Positions 8,023 through 17,989 of a stretch of 64,000 bases of DNA are shown piece after piece. Source of the DNA: Cohnella caldifontis. Its GTDB lineage: Bacteria > Bacillota > Bacilli > Paenibacillales > Paenibacillaceae. Every line of letters starts with the position of its first letter. Within the stretch, counting starts at the first letter, position 1. The DNA is taken from positions 141,417 to 205,416 of the forward strand of contig NZ_JAQZSJ010000008.1 in the NCBI RefSeq assembly GCF_029360585.1, given 5' to 3'. A model generated the notes under the pieces. The model did no database searches, had not been told where the DNA came from, and worked only from the letters and a program-made list of their open reading frames with translations. Both the position numbers and the translations under genes were made by a program.

Positions 8023-9311
8023 GCCCGGGTTTGAAGTTCTCCGTAGAATTGGGGCAGGTATTCCTTGTGGGCTTCCTTCAGCTCGTCGAAGCAGGCGCGG
8101 GCCGCGTCGTAATCGCCGACGAGCGGGTTCATCAGCAGCGCGCGCATGGCGGCGTCCTCGCTTCCCGTAACGGCGGCGGCGACGGTCTCGCGCTCGTAGG
8201 CTTTCACCATGCGCATATAATCGATGATGTGGCGGTTGTCGAAATCCCGGATCTGCACCGGCTTCGCGCCGTCCTTGCCGATGACGGCGCCGACTTCCAC
8301 GGCGTCGCGATCTTCCATGAACGGCAGAGCGCCTTGGTTCAGCAGATTGACGACATGGAATTCCTGCTTGTCGTTATAGATGGCGTCCACCAGGCTGATC
8401 GCCACCTCGGAATAGTTGGCGCCGCCGCGGGAGGAGAGCAGCTCGGGCTTCGTATGAAGCTCCGAATCCGAGTAAATCTGGAGCAGATCCTCTTCGATCT
8501 GCATGCATTTCTCGCCGCGGGACATTTCGCTTTCCTGCAGGAGCTTCAGCTTCTTCTCATGGAAATAGTAATATTCCAAATAGGAGGAAGGAATGGCGCC
8601 CGCCATCCGGACGACTTCCTTGCTGAAGCCGCTGGACGGGATGTTTTTCATTGCTTCGCTGTTCAGGCCCATTTCCAGCGCGTCGCGCACGTAATCTTTG
8701 CCGTCCTGCTCGATCGAAGTAATCCAGCTGAGATGGTTAAGGCCGACATAGGTGAAATTGGCGCGGGGCAGCTCCAGCTTCTCGCGGATGCTCTTGAACA
8801 TATTGAAAGGCACGTTGCAGAGGCCGAGCATTTTGATTTTCGTGTGGTTTAGGACGGCCTCCGTGATGATGCCTGCGGGATTCGAGAAGTTGATCAGCCA
8901 CGCGTCCGGACAAAGCTCTTCCATGCGGCGGGCGATCCGCAGCATGACGGGAATCGTCCGCATTGCCTTGAAGAAGCCGCCGATTCCGCACGTTTCCTGG
9001 CCGATCAGGCCGTATTTGAGCGGGATTTTCTCGTCCAGCACCCGGGCCGGCAGCTTGCCGACGCGGATTTGCGCGAGCACGAAATCAGCGCCTTTCAGCG
9101 CCTCGTCCTGATCCATCGTCCGAATGACGCGGCAGGACATGCCGGCGGCCCCAATCATCCGCTCGCACAAGCTGCCGACGATATCGAGCTTCCGCTGGTC
9201 GATGTCCATTAGGACGAGTTCGCGGATGGGCAGGACGTCTTTCCGTTTGATGATTCCTTCGATCAACTCCGGCGTATACGTGCTTCCGGATCCGATAATG
9301 GCGATTTTCAA
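8019..9311 (-). CDS. GH4 family 6-phospho-beta-glycosidase
   Basis: 430 residues. GH4 enzymes cleave 6-phospho-glycosides through an NAD+/Mn2+ redox mechanism. The N-terminus MKIAIIGSGSTYTPELIEG is the NAD-binding signature of the 6-phospho-beta-glucosidase branch. INFSNPAGI, LGLCNVPFN (metal-ligand Cys) and VGLNHLSW (metal-ligand His) are in the expected order. The frame runs back to ATG 9335, but AGGAAGG is placed 7 nt before TTG 9311 and only that start gives the canonical N-terminus. The GH4 enzyme ChbF of E. coli acts on deacetylated chitobiose-6-P, and a LmbE-type deacetylase lies in this same locus, so a GlcNAc-containing disaccharide phosphate is a reasonable but unproven substrate. 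Confidence 0.9.
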   Translation of the reverse strand: MKIAIIGSGSTYTPELIEGIIKRKDVLPIRELVLMDIDQRKLDIVGSLCERMIGAAGMSCRVIRTMDQDEALKGADFVLAQIRVGKLPARVLDEKIPLKYGLIGQETCGIGGFFKAMRTIPVMLRIARRMEELCPDAWLINFSNPAGIITEAVLNHTKIKMLGLCNVPFNMFKSIREKLELPRANFTYVGLNHLSWITSIEQDGKDYVRDALEMGLNSEAMKNIPSSGFSKEVVRMAGAIPSSYLEYYYFHEKKLKLLQESEMSRGEKCMQIEEDLLQIYSDSELHTKPELLSSRGGANYSEVAISLVDAIYNDKQEFHVVNLLNQGALPFMEDRDAVEVGAVIGKDGAKPVQIRDFDNRHIIDYMRMVKAYERETVAAAVTGSEDAAMRALLMNPLVGDYDAARACFDELKEAHKEYLPQFYGELQTRA

Positions 9312-9366
9312 CGGGTTCCCTTCCTTTCGATGCATCGCATATAAAAATCGAACCTTGTTACGTATG

Positions 9367-9396
9367 ATTATAGCATGCCGACAGAAAATGCCACAA
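9367..9396 (-). promoter_or_regulatory. promoter for the leftward GH4-kinase operon
   Basis: On the minus strand a TTGTGG (9396-9391), an 18-bp spacer and a perfect TATAAT (9372-9367). It lies about 55 bp upstream of the GH4 TTG start and directly beside the palindromes at 9406-9450. Confidence 0.6.
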
Positions 9397-9405
9397 TAAA
9401 ATATA

Positions 9406-9450
9406 GAAATTAAATTTCAATGTGATATAATTATTTCGAAATAAAATTTT
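9406..9450. promoter_or_regulatory. paired GAAAT-type palindromes, probable RpiR/MurR operators
   Basis: GAAATTAAATTTC (9406-9418) is a perfect 13-bp palindrome. TTATTTCGAAATAA (9431-9444) is another, and its right half continues as GAAATAAAATTTT (9438-9450), a near copy of the first 13-mer exactly 32 bp further on. A related GAAAAATAATTTC lies upstream of murQ at 10506. The region separates the GH4-kinase operon from the rpiR gene. A TATAAT at 9426-9431 may serve the rightward promoter. Confidence 0.6.
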
Positions 9451-9555
9451 TAATTAAAGCTTTGCGTGATTCTTCTTCCGTTGGTTTTTCTTGTAATTTG
9501 TCGACGGCAAGCTTACTATTTAGCTAGAATCCAACAGGGCGAGTAGGGAGATGCG

Positions 9556-10419
9556 ATGGCGATTCACGACAATATCCTGATCAAGATCCGAGAGATGAAA
9601 GACAGCCTGACGCCGGTCGAAAAAATGGTGGCCGAATACATTCTCGCCAACACCGAGGAGATCCCCCACCTCTCCATCAAAAGCCTGGCCCAACTCAGCA
9701 AGACGAGCGACGCCTCGGTGCTCCGCTTCTGCAAGACGATGGGATACAGCGGCTACCGCAGCTTCATCGTCAGCATTTCGGCTTCGCTCGGCTCCATGGA
9801 TGAAGACCAGAAGGATCAGTATACCGACATCCAGCCGGGGGACGATCTTTCGGTCATCATCGCCAACATATCCCGCAATAATATTAAATCGATCGAAGAC
9901 ACGCTGAGCGTCATCAACTGGAACGAAATCGCCCGCGCGGTGAAGGTGCTTCGCGAGAGTACCCGCATCGTATTTTTCGGAATCGGCGCCTCCGGGCTCG
10001 TCTGCATGGACGGGGAGCAGAAATTTTCGCGCATTAACAAGATGTGCCACGCCTACACCGACGGCCACAGCCAGCTGACGGCCGCGACGCTGCTCGGCAA
10101 AGGCGACGTGGCGTTCTTCGTGTCGAATTCCGGCGATACCGTGGAAATTCTGGACACGCTGGAGATCGCCCGGAAGAACGGAGCCACGACGATCGCCTTA
10201 ACCAAGTATAACAAGAGCGAGCTGGCGGATAAATCGAATATCGTGCTCAGCATTTCCACGCCCGAAATCACGATGCGCAGCGGGGCCATGGGCTCGCGCA
10301 TCGCCATGCTGACGGTCATCGACATTCTGTTTGCCGGAGTGGCCAGCGCGGAGTATCAGAAGGTGAAAAAATATTTGTCGAAAACCCACAACATTCTGGC
10401 CGGAAAGCACCGGAAATAA
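9556..10419 (+). CDS. MurR/RpiR family transcriptional regulator
   Basis: 287 residues. The N-terminal RpiR helix-turn-helix (about residues 1-75) includes LTPVEKMVAEYILAN, LSIKSLAQLSKTSDASVLRF and CKTMGYSGYRSF. The C-terminal SIS domain (about 115-260) senses a phosphosugar and shows FFGIGASGLVCMDGEQKF and VAFFVSNSGDTVEI. By neighbourhood (murQ next, NamZ/NagZ further on) it should respond to MurNAc-6-P or GlcNAc-6-P, as MurR does. GGGAG sits 5 nt before ATG 9556. It is divergent from the GH4 operon, and its likely operators (GAAAT...ATTTC) are found in that divergent region and in the murQ promoter. It has its own strong terminator, so murQ is transcribed separately. Confidence 0.9.
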   Translation: MAIHDNILIKIREMKDSLTPVEKMVAEYILANTEEIPHLSIKSLAQLSKTSDASVLRFCKTMGYSGYRSFIVSISASLGSMDEDQKDQYTDIQPGDDLSVIIANISRNNIKSIEDTLSVINWNEIARAVKVLRESTRIVFFGIGASGLVCMDGEQKFSRINKMCHAYTDGHSQLTAATLLGKGDVAFFVSNSGDTVEILDTLEIARKNGATTIALTKYNKSELADKSNIVLSISTPEITMRSGAMGSRIAMLTVIDILFAGVASAEYQKVKKYLSKTHNILAGKHRK

Positions 10420-10437
10420 GCGCTGTCACGGCTATGG

Positions 10438-10462
10438 CGCCGCTTTCAAGCGGCGTTTTTTT
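10438..10462 (+). terminator. Rho-independent terminator after the RpiR gene
   Basis: CGCCGCTT (10438-10445), a 2-nt turn, AAGCGGCG (10448-10455), then seven T. The strongest simple terminator in the window; it isolates the regulator from murQ. Confidence 0.92.
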
Positions 10463-10505
10463 GTAGCGTTTTCTGAAATATTACATCAGTTATAAGTTTT
10501 ATACT

Positions 10506-10556
10506 GAAAAATAATTTCAAAATCTATTGACGTAAGACGTCATCAGACCTTAAGAT
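10506..10556 (+). promoter_or_regulatory. murQ operon promoter with RpiR-like operator
   Basis: TTGACG (10527-10532), an 18-bp spacer and TAAGAT (10551-10556). Upstream of the -35 is GAAAAATAATTTC (10506-10518), a 13-mer matching 10 of 13 positions of the palindrome at 9406. An additional dyad GACGT-AAG-ACGTC (10529-10541) overlaps the -35. The murQ start is 85 bp downstream of the -10. Confidence 0.6.
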
Positions 10557-10641
10557 GGTCTCAAGCAACACGGCAAGGTTATAGAGAAAAGATCATCAAG
10601 CCAAAGGAATGATCGACAACAAACAGGGTAGGAGAATGGAT

Positions 10642-11556
10642 ATGAACGAATACCTTGCGGGGCTGACGACGGAGCAGACGAACCCGGATACCCTGGCGAT
10701 CGACGAATGTTCGACGGAGCAGATGCTGCGGCTGCTAAGCCAAGAGGACGCCAAGGTCCCGGCTGCGGTGGCGGAAGAAATTCCGCAAATCGTGAAAGCG
10801 GTTGAACTTCTGTACCGTACGCTCAAAAACGGCGGGCGAATGTTCTATGTCGGCGCGGGGACGTCCGGAAGATTGGGCGTGCTGGATGCTTCGGAATGCC
10901 CGCCGACCTTCGGAGTAGATCCCGATCTGGTGCAAGGGCACATCGCCGGCGGCGATACCGCGCTTAGGACGGCCGTCGAAGGATTCGAAGACAACGCGGA
11001 GGAGGGGATGGCGCTTATCGAGCGGTGCGGCGTGACGGCGGACGACGCCGTTATCGGCATCTCGGCCAGCGGCAGCGCGGCTTTCGTCATCGCGGCGCTC
11101 CAGAAAGCAAGGGAAATCGGCGCGGCGACGATCGGCGTGGTCAATAATAAACGATCCAAGCTGGAAGCCGTCTGCGACATCTGCATCGCCCCCGTCGTCG
11201 GACCCGAGGTGATCATGGGTTCCACGAGACTGAAGGCGGGCACCGCGCAAAAGCTGGTTCTGAACATGCTGTCGACCGCCACGATGGTGAAGCTCGGCAA
11301 AGTGTACAATAACCTGATGGTGGATTTGAAAGCCAGCAACCAGAAGCTGGAGGACCGCACGATCCGGATCCTGCAAATCGCGACCGGCATCGACGCCGAA
11401 AGCGCGAAGGCGGTACTGGAGAAGGCTTCCATGAATTGCAAGCTTGCGATCATGATGATCGAAACCGGACTTCCCGCTCCGGAGGCTCAAGCGGCGCTCG
11501 ACCGCAGCGGAGGCAATCTCAAAGCGGCAATCCGCGCATACTCGAAAGTCGGTTGA
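10642..11556 (+). CDS. murQ: N-acetylmuramic acid 6-phosphate etherase
   Basis: 304 residues. MurQ removes the lactyl ether of MurNAc-6-P, giving GlcNAc-6-P and D-lactate in the cytoplasm. The start LTTEQTNPDT followed by ID is family-typical. The SIS-domain sugar-phosphate loop is FYVGAGTSGRLGVLDASECP with the catalytic-region ECPPTF, and the second key segment is GISASGSAAFVIAAL. The C-terminal helical tail carries NLKAAIRA. In-frame ATGs exist at 10609 and 10636, but AGGAG (10630-10634) is spaced 7 nt from ATG 10642. It is first in a long unit with the importer, anmK, GNAT and deacetylase genes, directly downstream of the RpiR regulator. Confidence 0.96.
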   Translation: MNEYLAGLTTEQTNPDTLAIDECSTEQMLRLLSQEDAKVPAAVAEEIPQIVKAVELLYRTLKNGGRMFYVGAGTSGRLGVLDASECPPTFGVDPDLVQGHIAGGDTALRTAVEGFEDNAEEGMALIERCGVTADDAVIGISASGSAAFVIAALQKAREIGAATIGVVNNKRSKLEAVCDICIAPVVGPEVIMGSTRLKAGTAQKLVLNMLSTATMVKLGKVYNNLMVDLKASNQKLEDRTIRILQIATGIDAESAKAVLEKASMNCKLAIMMIETGLPAPEAQAALDRSGGNLKAAIRAYSKVG

Positions 11557-11610
11557 CCGGGTAGCGCGCTGCTTATACAAAAAGTTCATCATTTATAAGG
11601 GAGGATCACC

Positions 11611-13059
11611 ATGAAAAAGCAATTGCGCATCGGATCCGTCGTGTTGGCTTTAACTTTGTCCGTCTCCTCGCTCGCCGCGTGCTCGTCGAAGAACGACGAC
11701 TCCGGCGCGGCGTCTCCGTCCGGCTCCGCGCCTTCCAGTTCGGCGGCGACGGGCGCGAAAGACACCATCACGGCGCTTCTGCCGCCGGTTTCGCCGACGT
11801 ACCAAGACAATTTCGCGCAAATGGAAAAAGACTTCAACGCCCTGTATCCGAACTTGACGCTGAAGATCGAACCGGCCAGCTGGGAAGACATGACGCAGAA
11901 GCTGGATACGCAAGTGAACGCGGGCAGCCCGCCCGACATCGCCTTCATCGGATCCGACGGCATTTCCAAGTACGCGCAGCAAGGCATGCTGATGGACATC
12001 ACCGACACCGCCACGCCGGACATGATCTCCGACTACGATTCGGCTCCGCTGGAATATATGAAGAACGGCAACGGCCTATACGGTTTCCCGGCCTACATGG
12101 AAGTCCACGCCCTTGGCGGCAACAAGCAGTTTCTTGAAGAAGCGGGCATCGACTGGAAGAAGGTCCAAAAAGACGGCTGGACGTATGACGAGTTCCGCGA
12201 GGCGATCAAGAAAGGCGTCGTGAAGGAAGGCGACACGACGAAGCGTTACGGCTTCGTATTCGCGACCTCCGGCGTCGCGGCCAAAGATTACCTGGGCATC
12301 CTGGTGAAAAGCGCGGGCATGCCGGCCGCCTTCACGAAAGACCTGAAATACGCCTACACCAGCAAGAACTACTTGGAAGTGCTGAAAGACGTACGCCAAA
12401 TGATCGACGACGGCTCCATGCCGAAAGAGCTGAGCTCCGTCGACGCCGGCAAACGCTGGAACATGTTCTTGACCGGCCAGACGATGATCACCGGCAAAGG
12501 CTTGGCGACCTTCGAAAATTCCGCCAACAAGAACAACGCGAAAATCGACGCGAACGACGGCAGCGCGGTGAAAGACAGCATCAAAGTCGACTATATCGTG
12601 CTTCCGGTTCCGTCTTTCGCAGGTCAACCGCCGGTATCGAGCACCGTCGTCGACGGCTACGTCACGTTCCGCGGCAAGAAAGAGCCGACGGCCGAGCATA
12701 AAGCCAACGTCGTCAAAGCCGCATATTTCCTGGCCAGCGGCAAAGTCGCGGCTACGACGAACAACGACCTGTTCGCGGCCCATATCACGAAGACCGCCCG
12801 CGAAGCAGCGAAGAGCATGACGGTGAACCGCAACCCGGACAACGTGGCAGCCGTCGAAACGATGCTCTCCCATGCGGCCCCGGCCCGTCCGGATATCCCG
12901 GTCGACCTCGGCGCCAAAGCGATCAAGATCGAGAACGAAGTCATCGTGCCGAAAATGCAAGCATTACTTGCCAATGAAATCAAACCCGAAGAGATGTATG
13001 ATGCAGTTAAGAAGGCCGCAATCGAAGCCTTCGGCGAAGACGGAATCGTACAAGACTAA
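11611..13059 (+). CDS. extracellular sugar-binding lipoprotein of an ABC importer
   Basis: 482 residues. A lipoprotein signal peptide is clear: MKKQLRIGSVVLALTLSVSS, then lipobox LAAC with the lipidated Cys at about residue 24, followed by a Ser/Asp/Gly-rich linker (to about 48). The mature part has the family-1 extracellular solute-binding fold, with features such as YQDNFAQMEKDFNALYPNLT near its start and NAGSPPDIAFIGSDGISKYA. A GGGAGGA lies before ATG 11611, 54 bp after murQ. Placed between murQ and anmK, it most likely binds MurNAc, anhydro-MurNAc or murein disaccharides outside the membrane. No ATPase gene is present; such importers often share an MsmX-like ATPase encoded elsewhere. Confidence 0.92.
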   Translation: MKKQLRIGSVVLALTLSVSSLAACSSKNDDSGAASPSGSAPSSSAATGAKDTITALLPPVSPTYQDNFAQMEKDFNALYPNLTLKIEPASWEDMTQKLDTQVNAGSPPDIAFIGSDGISKYAQQGMLMDITDTATPDMISDYDSAPLEYMKNGNGLYGFPAYMEVHALGGNKQFLEEAGIDWKKVQKDGWTYDEFREAIKKGVVKEGDTTKRYGFVFATSGVAAKDYLGILVKSAGMPAAFTKDLKYAYTSKNYLEVLKDVRQMIDDGSMPKELSSVDAGKRWNMFLTGQTMITGKGLATFENSANKNNAKIDANDGSAVKDSIKVDYIVLPVPSFAGQPPVSSTVVDGYVTFRGKKEPTAEHKANVVKAAYFLASGKVAATTNNDLFAAHITKTAREAAKSMTVNRNPDNVAAVETMLSHAAPARPDIPVDLGAKAIKIENEVIVPKMQALLANEIKPEEMYDAVKKAAIEAFGEDGIVQD

Positions 13060-13086
13060 AGCGGAAAGACGATAGCATCTGAAAAT

Positions 13087-13118
13087 CGGATAGCCGGTTC
13101 TCCGTGGCCGGCTATCCG
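13087..13118 (+). terminator. intercistronic hairpin between binding-protein and permease genes
   Basis: CGGATAGCCGG (13087-13097) and its perfect 11-bp complement CCGGCTATCCG (13108-13118) with a 10-nt loop. The tail is AAAATCTTTATG rather than a T run, so it probably acts as a partial attenuator and 3'-end stabiliser that keeps the binding protein in excess over the permeases. Confidence 0.7.
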
Positions 13119-13165
13119 AAAATCTTTATGGGATCGCGATGCGTCGGGGAAAGGAGGCCGGCAGG

Positions 13166-14068
13166 ATGGCTCAGCAGGCAGCTAAAATCAAGAAGCGCAG
13201 GTTGCAGGACGACGGAGCTTGGGGATACTTATTCATCGCCGTCGCTCTGGTCGTATACGCTTTGTTTACGGCCTATCCGGTCGTCAGCGCGTTTATCATC
13301 AGTTTTCAGGATTACAAACCGCTCGGTTCCACGTTCATCGGCTTCGACAACTACGTCTCCACGTTCCACAGCGAACTGTTCTGGAAATCGATTCGCAACA
13401 CCGTCGTGTATACGGTTCTGACCGTTCCCGTCGCGCTGTTCCTCTCGTTTTCGGTGGCGATCCTGATTCTCCCGCTCAAGAAATGGATGCAGACGGCGTT
13501 CAAGGCGATTTATTATTTGCCGGTCGTCGCTTCCGGCGTTGCCTTATCGGTCGTCTGGCTGTGGATTTACGATCCGATGCCGGAAGGGATTTTCAACAAG
13601 CTGATCGGCTTGTTCGGCGCGCATAACCAGAACTGGCTGGGGACGACCACCTATTCGATGCTCTCCCTGGTCATCATGGCTTGGCTTTCGAGCCATGGCG
13701 CGGCCATCATCATCTACTTGGCGGCGCTGCTCGGCATCGACGAGAGCTATTACGAGGCCGCGGATCTAGACGGCGCGGGTTTTCTGCAGAAGCTGTGGCA
13801 CATCGTCGTTCCGAGCCTTAAGCCGACAACGCTGTTCCTGCTCGTGACGAGCGTGATCGGTTCCTTCCAGGTGTTCCAGAACGCGTACCTGATGACGGGC
13901 GGCGGTCCGGACCACGCGACCACGATGGTCGGCCTGCTCATCTTCGACAACGCGTTCAAATATTTCGAATTCGGCAAAGCGGCTGCCCAATCTTTGATCC
14001 TGGCGCTTATCATCGCCGTGATCTCCTTATTCCAGTTCAAATTCCTGGGCAAAGACGTGGAATATTAA
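13166..14068 (+). CDS. sugar ABC transporter permease (MalF-type)
   Basis: 300 residues with six hydrophobic segments, starting around WGYLFIAVALVVYALF. The inner-membrane coupling loop is visible as DESYYEAADLDGAGFLQKLW followed by HIVVPSLKPT, the EAA motif that docks the ATPase. AAGGAGG (13151-13157) is 8 nt from ATG 13166, which is preferred over the upstream in-frame ATG 13139 because that one lacks a site. The second permease follows after 21 bp. The two should form the heterodimeric channel for the substrate delivered by the lipoprotein at 11611. Confidence 0.93.
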   Translation: MAQQAAKIKKRRLQDDGAWGYLFIAVALVVYALFTAYPVVSAFIISFQDYKPLGSTFIGFDNYVSTFHSELFWKSIRNTVVYTVLTVPVALFLSFSVAILILPLKKWMQTAFKAIYYLPVVASGVALSVVWLWIYDPMPEGIFNKLIGLFGAHNQNWLGTTTYSMLSLVIMAWLSSHGAAIIIYLAALLGIDESYYEAADLDGAGFLQKLWHIVVPSLKPTTLFLLVTSVIGSFQVFQNAYLMTGGGPDHATTMVGLLIFDNAFKYFEFGKAAAQSLILALIIAVISLFQFKFLGKDVEY

Positions 14069-14089
14069 GGAGAGGGGGATACGGCAAAC

Positions 14090-14950
14090 ATGGCATTGTA
14101 CAGCAATCATACCCGCCGTCCTGCGGCACGGAACGTCCGCAATACGGCCATCATCGTCTTATTGGTCTTGTTCGCTCTCGCCACGTTGTTTCCGATTTAC
14201 TTCATGGTGATCTCCTCGTTCGGGGATCCCGTCGAGGCGGGGGCGGTCAGCTATCAGCTGTGGCCGAGCAAGATCACGCTCGCGTCTTTCAAATTTTTCT
14301 TCGACTACAGCGAATATTCGTACCGGTGGATACTCAACTCGCTGATCGTCGCGGGCTCCATCATGATCACCAACGTGCTCTTCGCGAGCGCGGCCGGATT
14401 CGCGTTCTCCAAGCTTCGGTTCAAAGGACGCTCCGTGTTGTTCACGGTTTTGCTCTGCGCGATGATGATTCCTTATCAGGTCACGCAGGTGCCGCTGTAT
14501 ATCCTGGTCGTGAACGTTTTCCATTTGCAAAATACGTACACGGCCCTGATCATGCCCAGCTTGGTGACGGTGTACAACATCTTTCTCGCCAAGCAGTTCA
14601 TGGGTTCCATCCCGACGGAAATTCTGGAGAGCGCCAAAGTCGAAGGCTGCAATCCATGGCAAATTTATTGGAGGATCATCCTTCCGCTTTCGAAAACCGT
14701 GCTCGCCGTCATGGCGATCCTGACGTTCATGGACAGCTGGAACACGTTCTTCTGGCCGCTGCTGGTCACGAATACGATGGACATGCAGACGATTCAGGTC
14801 GGCTTGAAGAACTTCCGGTTCGCCAATACGACCTATCTCGCGCCGATGATGGCCGGGGCGACGATCTCGGCGCTGCCGATGTTCATCCTGTTCTTCAGCC
14901 TGCAGCGTTACTTCCTGGAAGGCGTCACCGTCGGCGCGGTGAAGGGTTGA
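14090..14950 (+). CDS. sugar ABC transporter permease (MalG-type)
   Basis: 286 residues and six membrane segments. The EAA loop reads PTEILESAKVEGCNPWQIYW followed by RIILPLSK, and the C-terminus RYFLEGVTVGAVKG is the characteristic end of carbohydrate permeases of the MalG branch. It lies immediately downstream of the partner permease and 1 bp upstream of anmK, with TGA and ATG nearly touching, so transport and anhydro-sugar phosphorylation are co-expressed. As with its partner, no dedicated ATPase is encoded in the window. Confidence 0.93.
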   Translation: MALYSNHTRRPAARNVRNTAIIVLLVLFALATLFPIYFMVISSFGDPVEAGAVSYQLWPSKITLASFKFFFDYSEYSYRWILNSLIVAGSIMITNVLFASAAGFAFSKLRFKGRSVLFTVLLCAMMIPYQVTQVPLYILVVNVFHLQNTYTALIMPSLVTVYNIFLAKQFMGSIPTEILESAKVEGCNPWQIYWRIILPLSKTVLAVMAILTFMDSWNTFFWPLLVTNTMDMQTIQVGLKNFRFANTTYLAPMMAGATISALPMFILFFSLQRYFLEGVTVGAVKG

Positions 14951-14951
14951 C

Positions 14952-16177
<1,226 letters not shown>

Positions 16178-16184
<7 letters not shown>

Positions 16185-17155
16185 CGCTCTCGGTTTGGGA
16201 CGACCGGTTTACGCAAGACGTGATCGCATTGTGGAACGCGGAAGCGGTTCGCGAGGGGTACAAGGAGCTGACCGACCGGAGCTTTGGCGAGATTTTCCGT
16301 ACCAATCGTTATTTCGATCCGGAGAATACGTTCGTTCTGCTGGACGGCGGAAGCGTCAAAGGCTTCGCGTGCGGATGCACGGGAGACGATCTGCCGCTGG
16401 GGGACGCCGCGGGGTACATCACCTGCATCATGCTGGCGGAGGAGATCCGTTCGGATGTCCATTTCGGGACGATGCTGGACGCGTTGGAAAAGCGCTTCCG
16501 GGCGCTCGGCAAGAAACAGGCCGACGTGCTGTTTTTCAACCCGATGATGCTGCCCTGGTATATCCCGGACACGCCGAAGCACGAGCATAACAACGCGCCC
16601 GGCCTGCCGGTCGACGGCGCGCTGTATCCATTCCTGCTCAGCCGGGGATATGCCGAACGCACCCGGGAAGAGGCGATGTATTTGCCGCTGGCGGGCTTTG
16701 CCATCCCGGAGGAAATCCGGACGAAGGAAGCGTCGGCGTTGGCCGACGGTTACGCCGTAGGGGTGCTCGACCCGGACTCCGTCCACGGCGTGCCGGACAT
16801 GCTGGAGAAGTTGAACAATCCTTTGTGGTCCAAGGAGATCCCGCAGTGTCTCCGGGACGGGGTGCCGGTCGTTCTGGCCGCTTGCCGGGGGGTGGCCGCC
16901 GGTTTTGCCGGTCCGGTCATCCGCCAGGAGAACGGACGCGGGTATTTCGCCGGCATCGGCGTTCATCCGGAGCACGAGGGGCACGGACTGGGGACCTTGC
17001 TGTTTTTCAAGCTTTGCGAAGCGTTCCGGGACATCGGGACGGATTACATGTCGCTATACACCGGCAAATCGAATCCGGCCAAGCGCATCTACGAAAAAGC
17101 CGGTTTCCGGACCGTCCGGGAATTTGCCATCATGAGGAAGGAGCTTGAAGGATGA
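16178..17155 (+). CDS. GNAT-family N-acetyltransferase, two-domain
   Basis: 325 residues, long enough for tandem GNAT folds. The C-terminal domain is canonical: GRGYFAGIGVHPEHEGHGLG with the acetyl-CoA loop, then YMSLYTGKSNPAKRIYEKAG and FRTVREF. The N-terminal half (VWDDRFTQDVIALWN, TFVLLDGGSVKGFACG) looks like a second, degenerate copy lacking a clear acetyl-CoA loop. AGGGGGAG lies just before ATG 16178, inside the end of anmK. The stop overlaps the deacetylase gene by 4 nt. An acetyltransferase and a deacetylase translated back to back inside a murein-salvage operon suggest acetylation or deacetylation of amino-sugar intermediates, but the substrate is unknown. Confidence 0.85.
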
Positions 17156-17856
17156 GCGAAGGGAAATTGACCATCTTGGGCATCGGAGGCCATGTCGGCG
17201 ACATGGAGCTCACGGCCGGCGGCGTGCTGGCTAGCCATTCGTTGAAGGGCGACCGCATCGTCACGCTGGCGCTGACCGCGGGGGAGCGGGGCGTACCCGC
17301 CGGCCAGGACATGGAAGACTACCGCAAGCAGAAGGTCCGTGAGGCGGAAGCGTTCGCCGGCATGCTGGGCGGGGAAGCGATCGTGTTCGATATTCCCGAC
17401 GGGGAGCTGGAAGACAATACGGACATGCGCCTGCGGGTGTGCGACGTGATCCGCCGCGTGAAGCCGAACGTCATCATCACCCATTTCAAGAACAGCATGC
17501 ACAAGGACCACATGACGACGCACCGGATCGTGAACGACGCCCGATTTTACGCGGGGTTGGCTTCGTTCCAGCGCGAGCTGCCCGCCCATTTCGCGTCCAA
17601 GCTGTACTACGCGGAAAACTGGGAAGACGCGGTGGACTACAAGCCGTACGTATACGTGGACTTCTCCCAGGAGGCTTACGACCTGTGGGTGAAGGCGGTG
17701 TCGCAGCACTGGTTCGTCACGGGAAGCAAGTCGTTCCCGTACCTGGAGTACTATAAACACTTGGCGCGGGTTCGCGGCATCGAGGCGCGGAAACAGTACG
17801 CCGAAACCTTCATGATTCCGGAGGAAACGATGCGGCTCCGCCAGTCCGAGCTGTAA
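17152..17856 (+). CDS. PIG-L/LmbE-family deacetylase
   Basis: 234 residues. The zinc site is GGHVGDMEL near residue 13 (His, Asp and Glu in the HxxDxE spacing, with VG replacing the usual PD of AHPDDxE), and HKDHMTTHRIVNDA supplies the third His at about residue 120. This family removes acetyl groups from GlcNAc-containing molecules (GlcNAc-malate, GlcNAc-PI, mycothiol precursors, chitobiose-like sugars). It starts within the GNAT stop (ATGA) and is last in the murQ unit; a clean terminator follows 12 bp later. The likely job is deacetylation of an imported or recycled amino sugar. Confidence 0.88.
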   Translation: MSEGKLTILGIGGHVGDMELTAGGVLASHSLKGDRIVTLALTAGERGVPAGQDMEDYRKQKVREAEAFAGMLGGEAIVFDIPDGELEDNTDMRLRVCDVIRRVKPNVIITHFKNSMHKDHMTTHRIVNDARFYAGLASFQRELPAHFASKLYYAENWEDAVDYKPYVYVDFSQEAYDLWVKAVSQHWFVTGSKSFPYLEYYKHLARVRGIEARKQYAETFMIPEETMRLRQSEL

Positions 17857-17868
17857 GCCGGTTCCACG

Positions 17869-17913
17869 AGGCTGTCCCAAGGCGGGTGAGCGCTGCTGCG
17901 GACAGCCTTTTTA
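17869..17913 (+). terminator. Rho-independent terminator ending the murQ unit
   Basis: AGGCTGTCC (17869-17877) pairs with GGACAGCCT (17900-17908), with a 22-nt loop, followed by TTTTTATT. Confidence 0.85.
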
Positions 17914-17989
17914 TTCAGAGGGGGGCTTCTTCTGCCGGTTTTTGCTCAGGTGACGAACGCGAGACGCTTTTCTCGTTCCTGCGTGGTGC

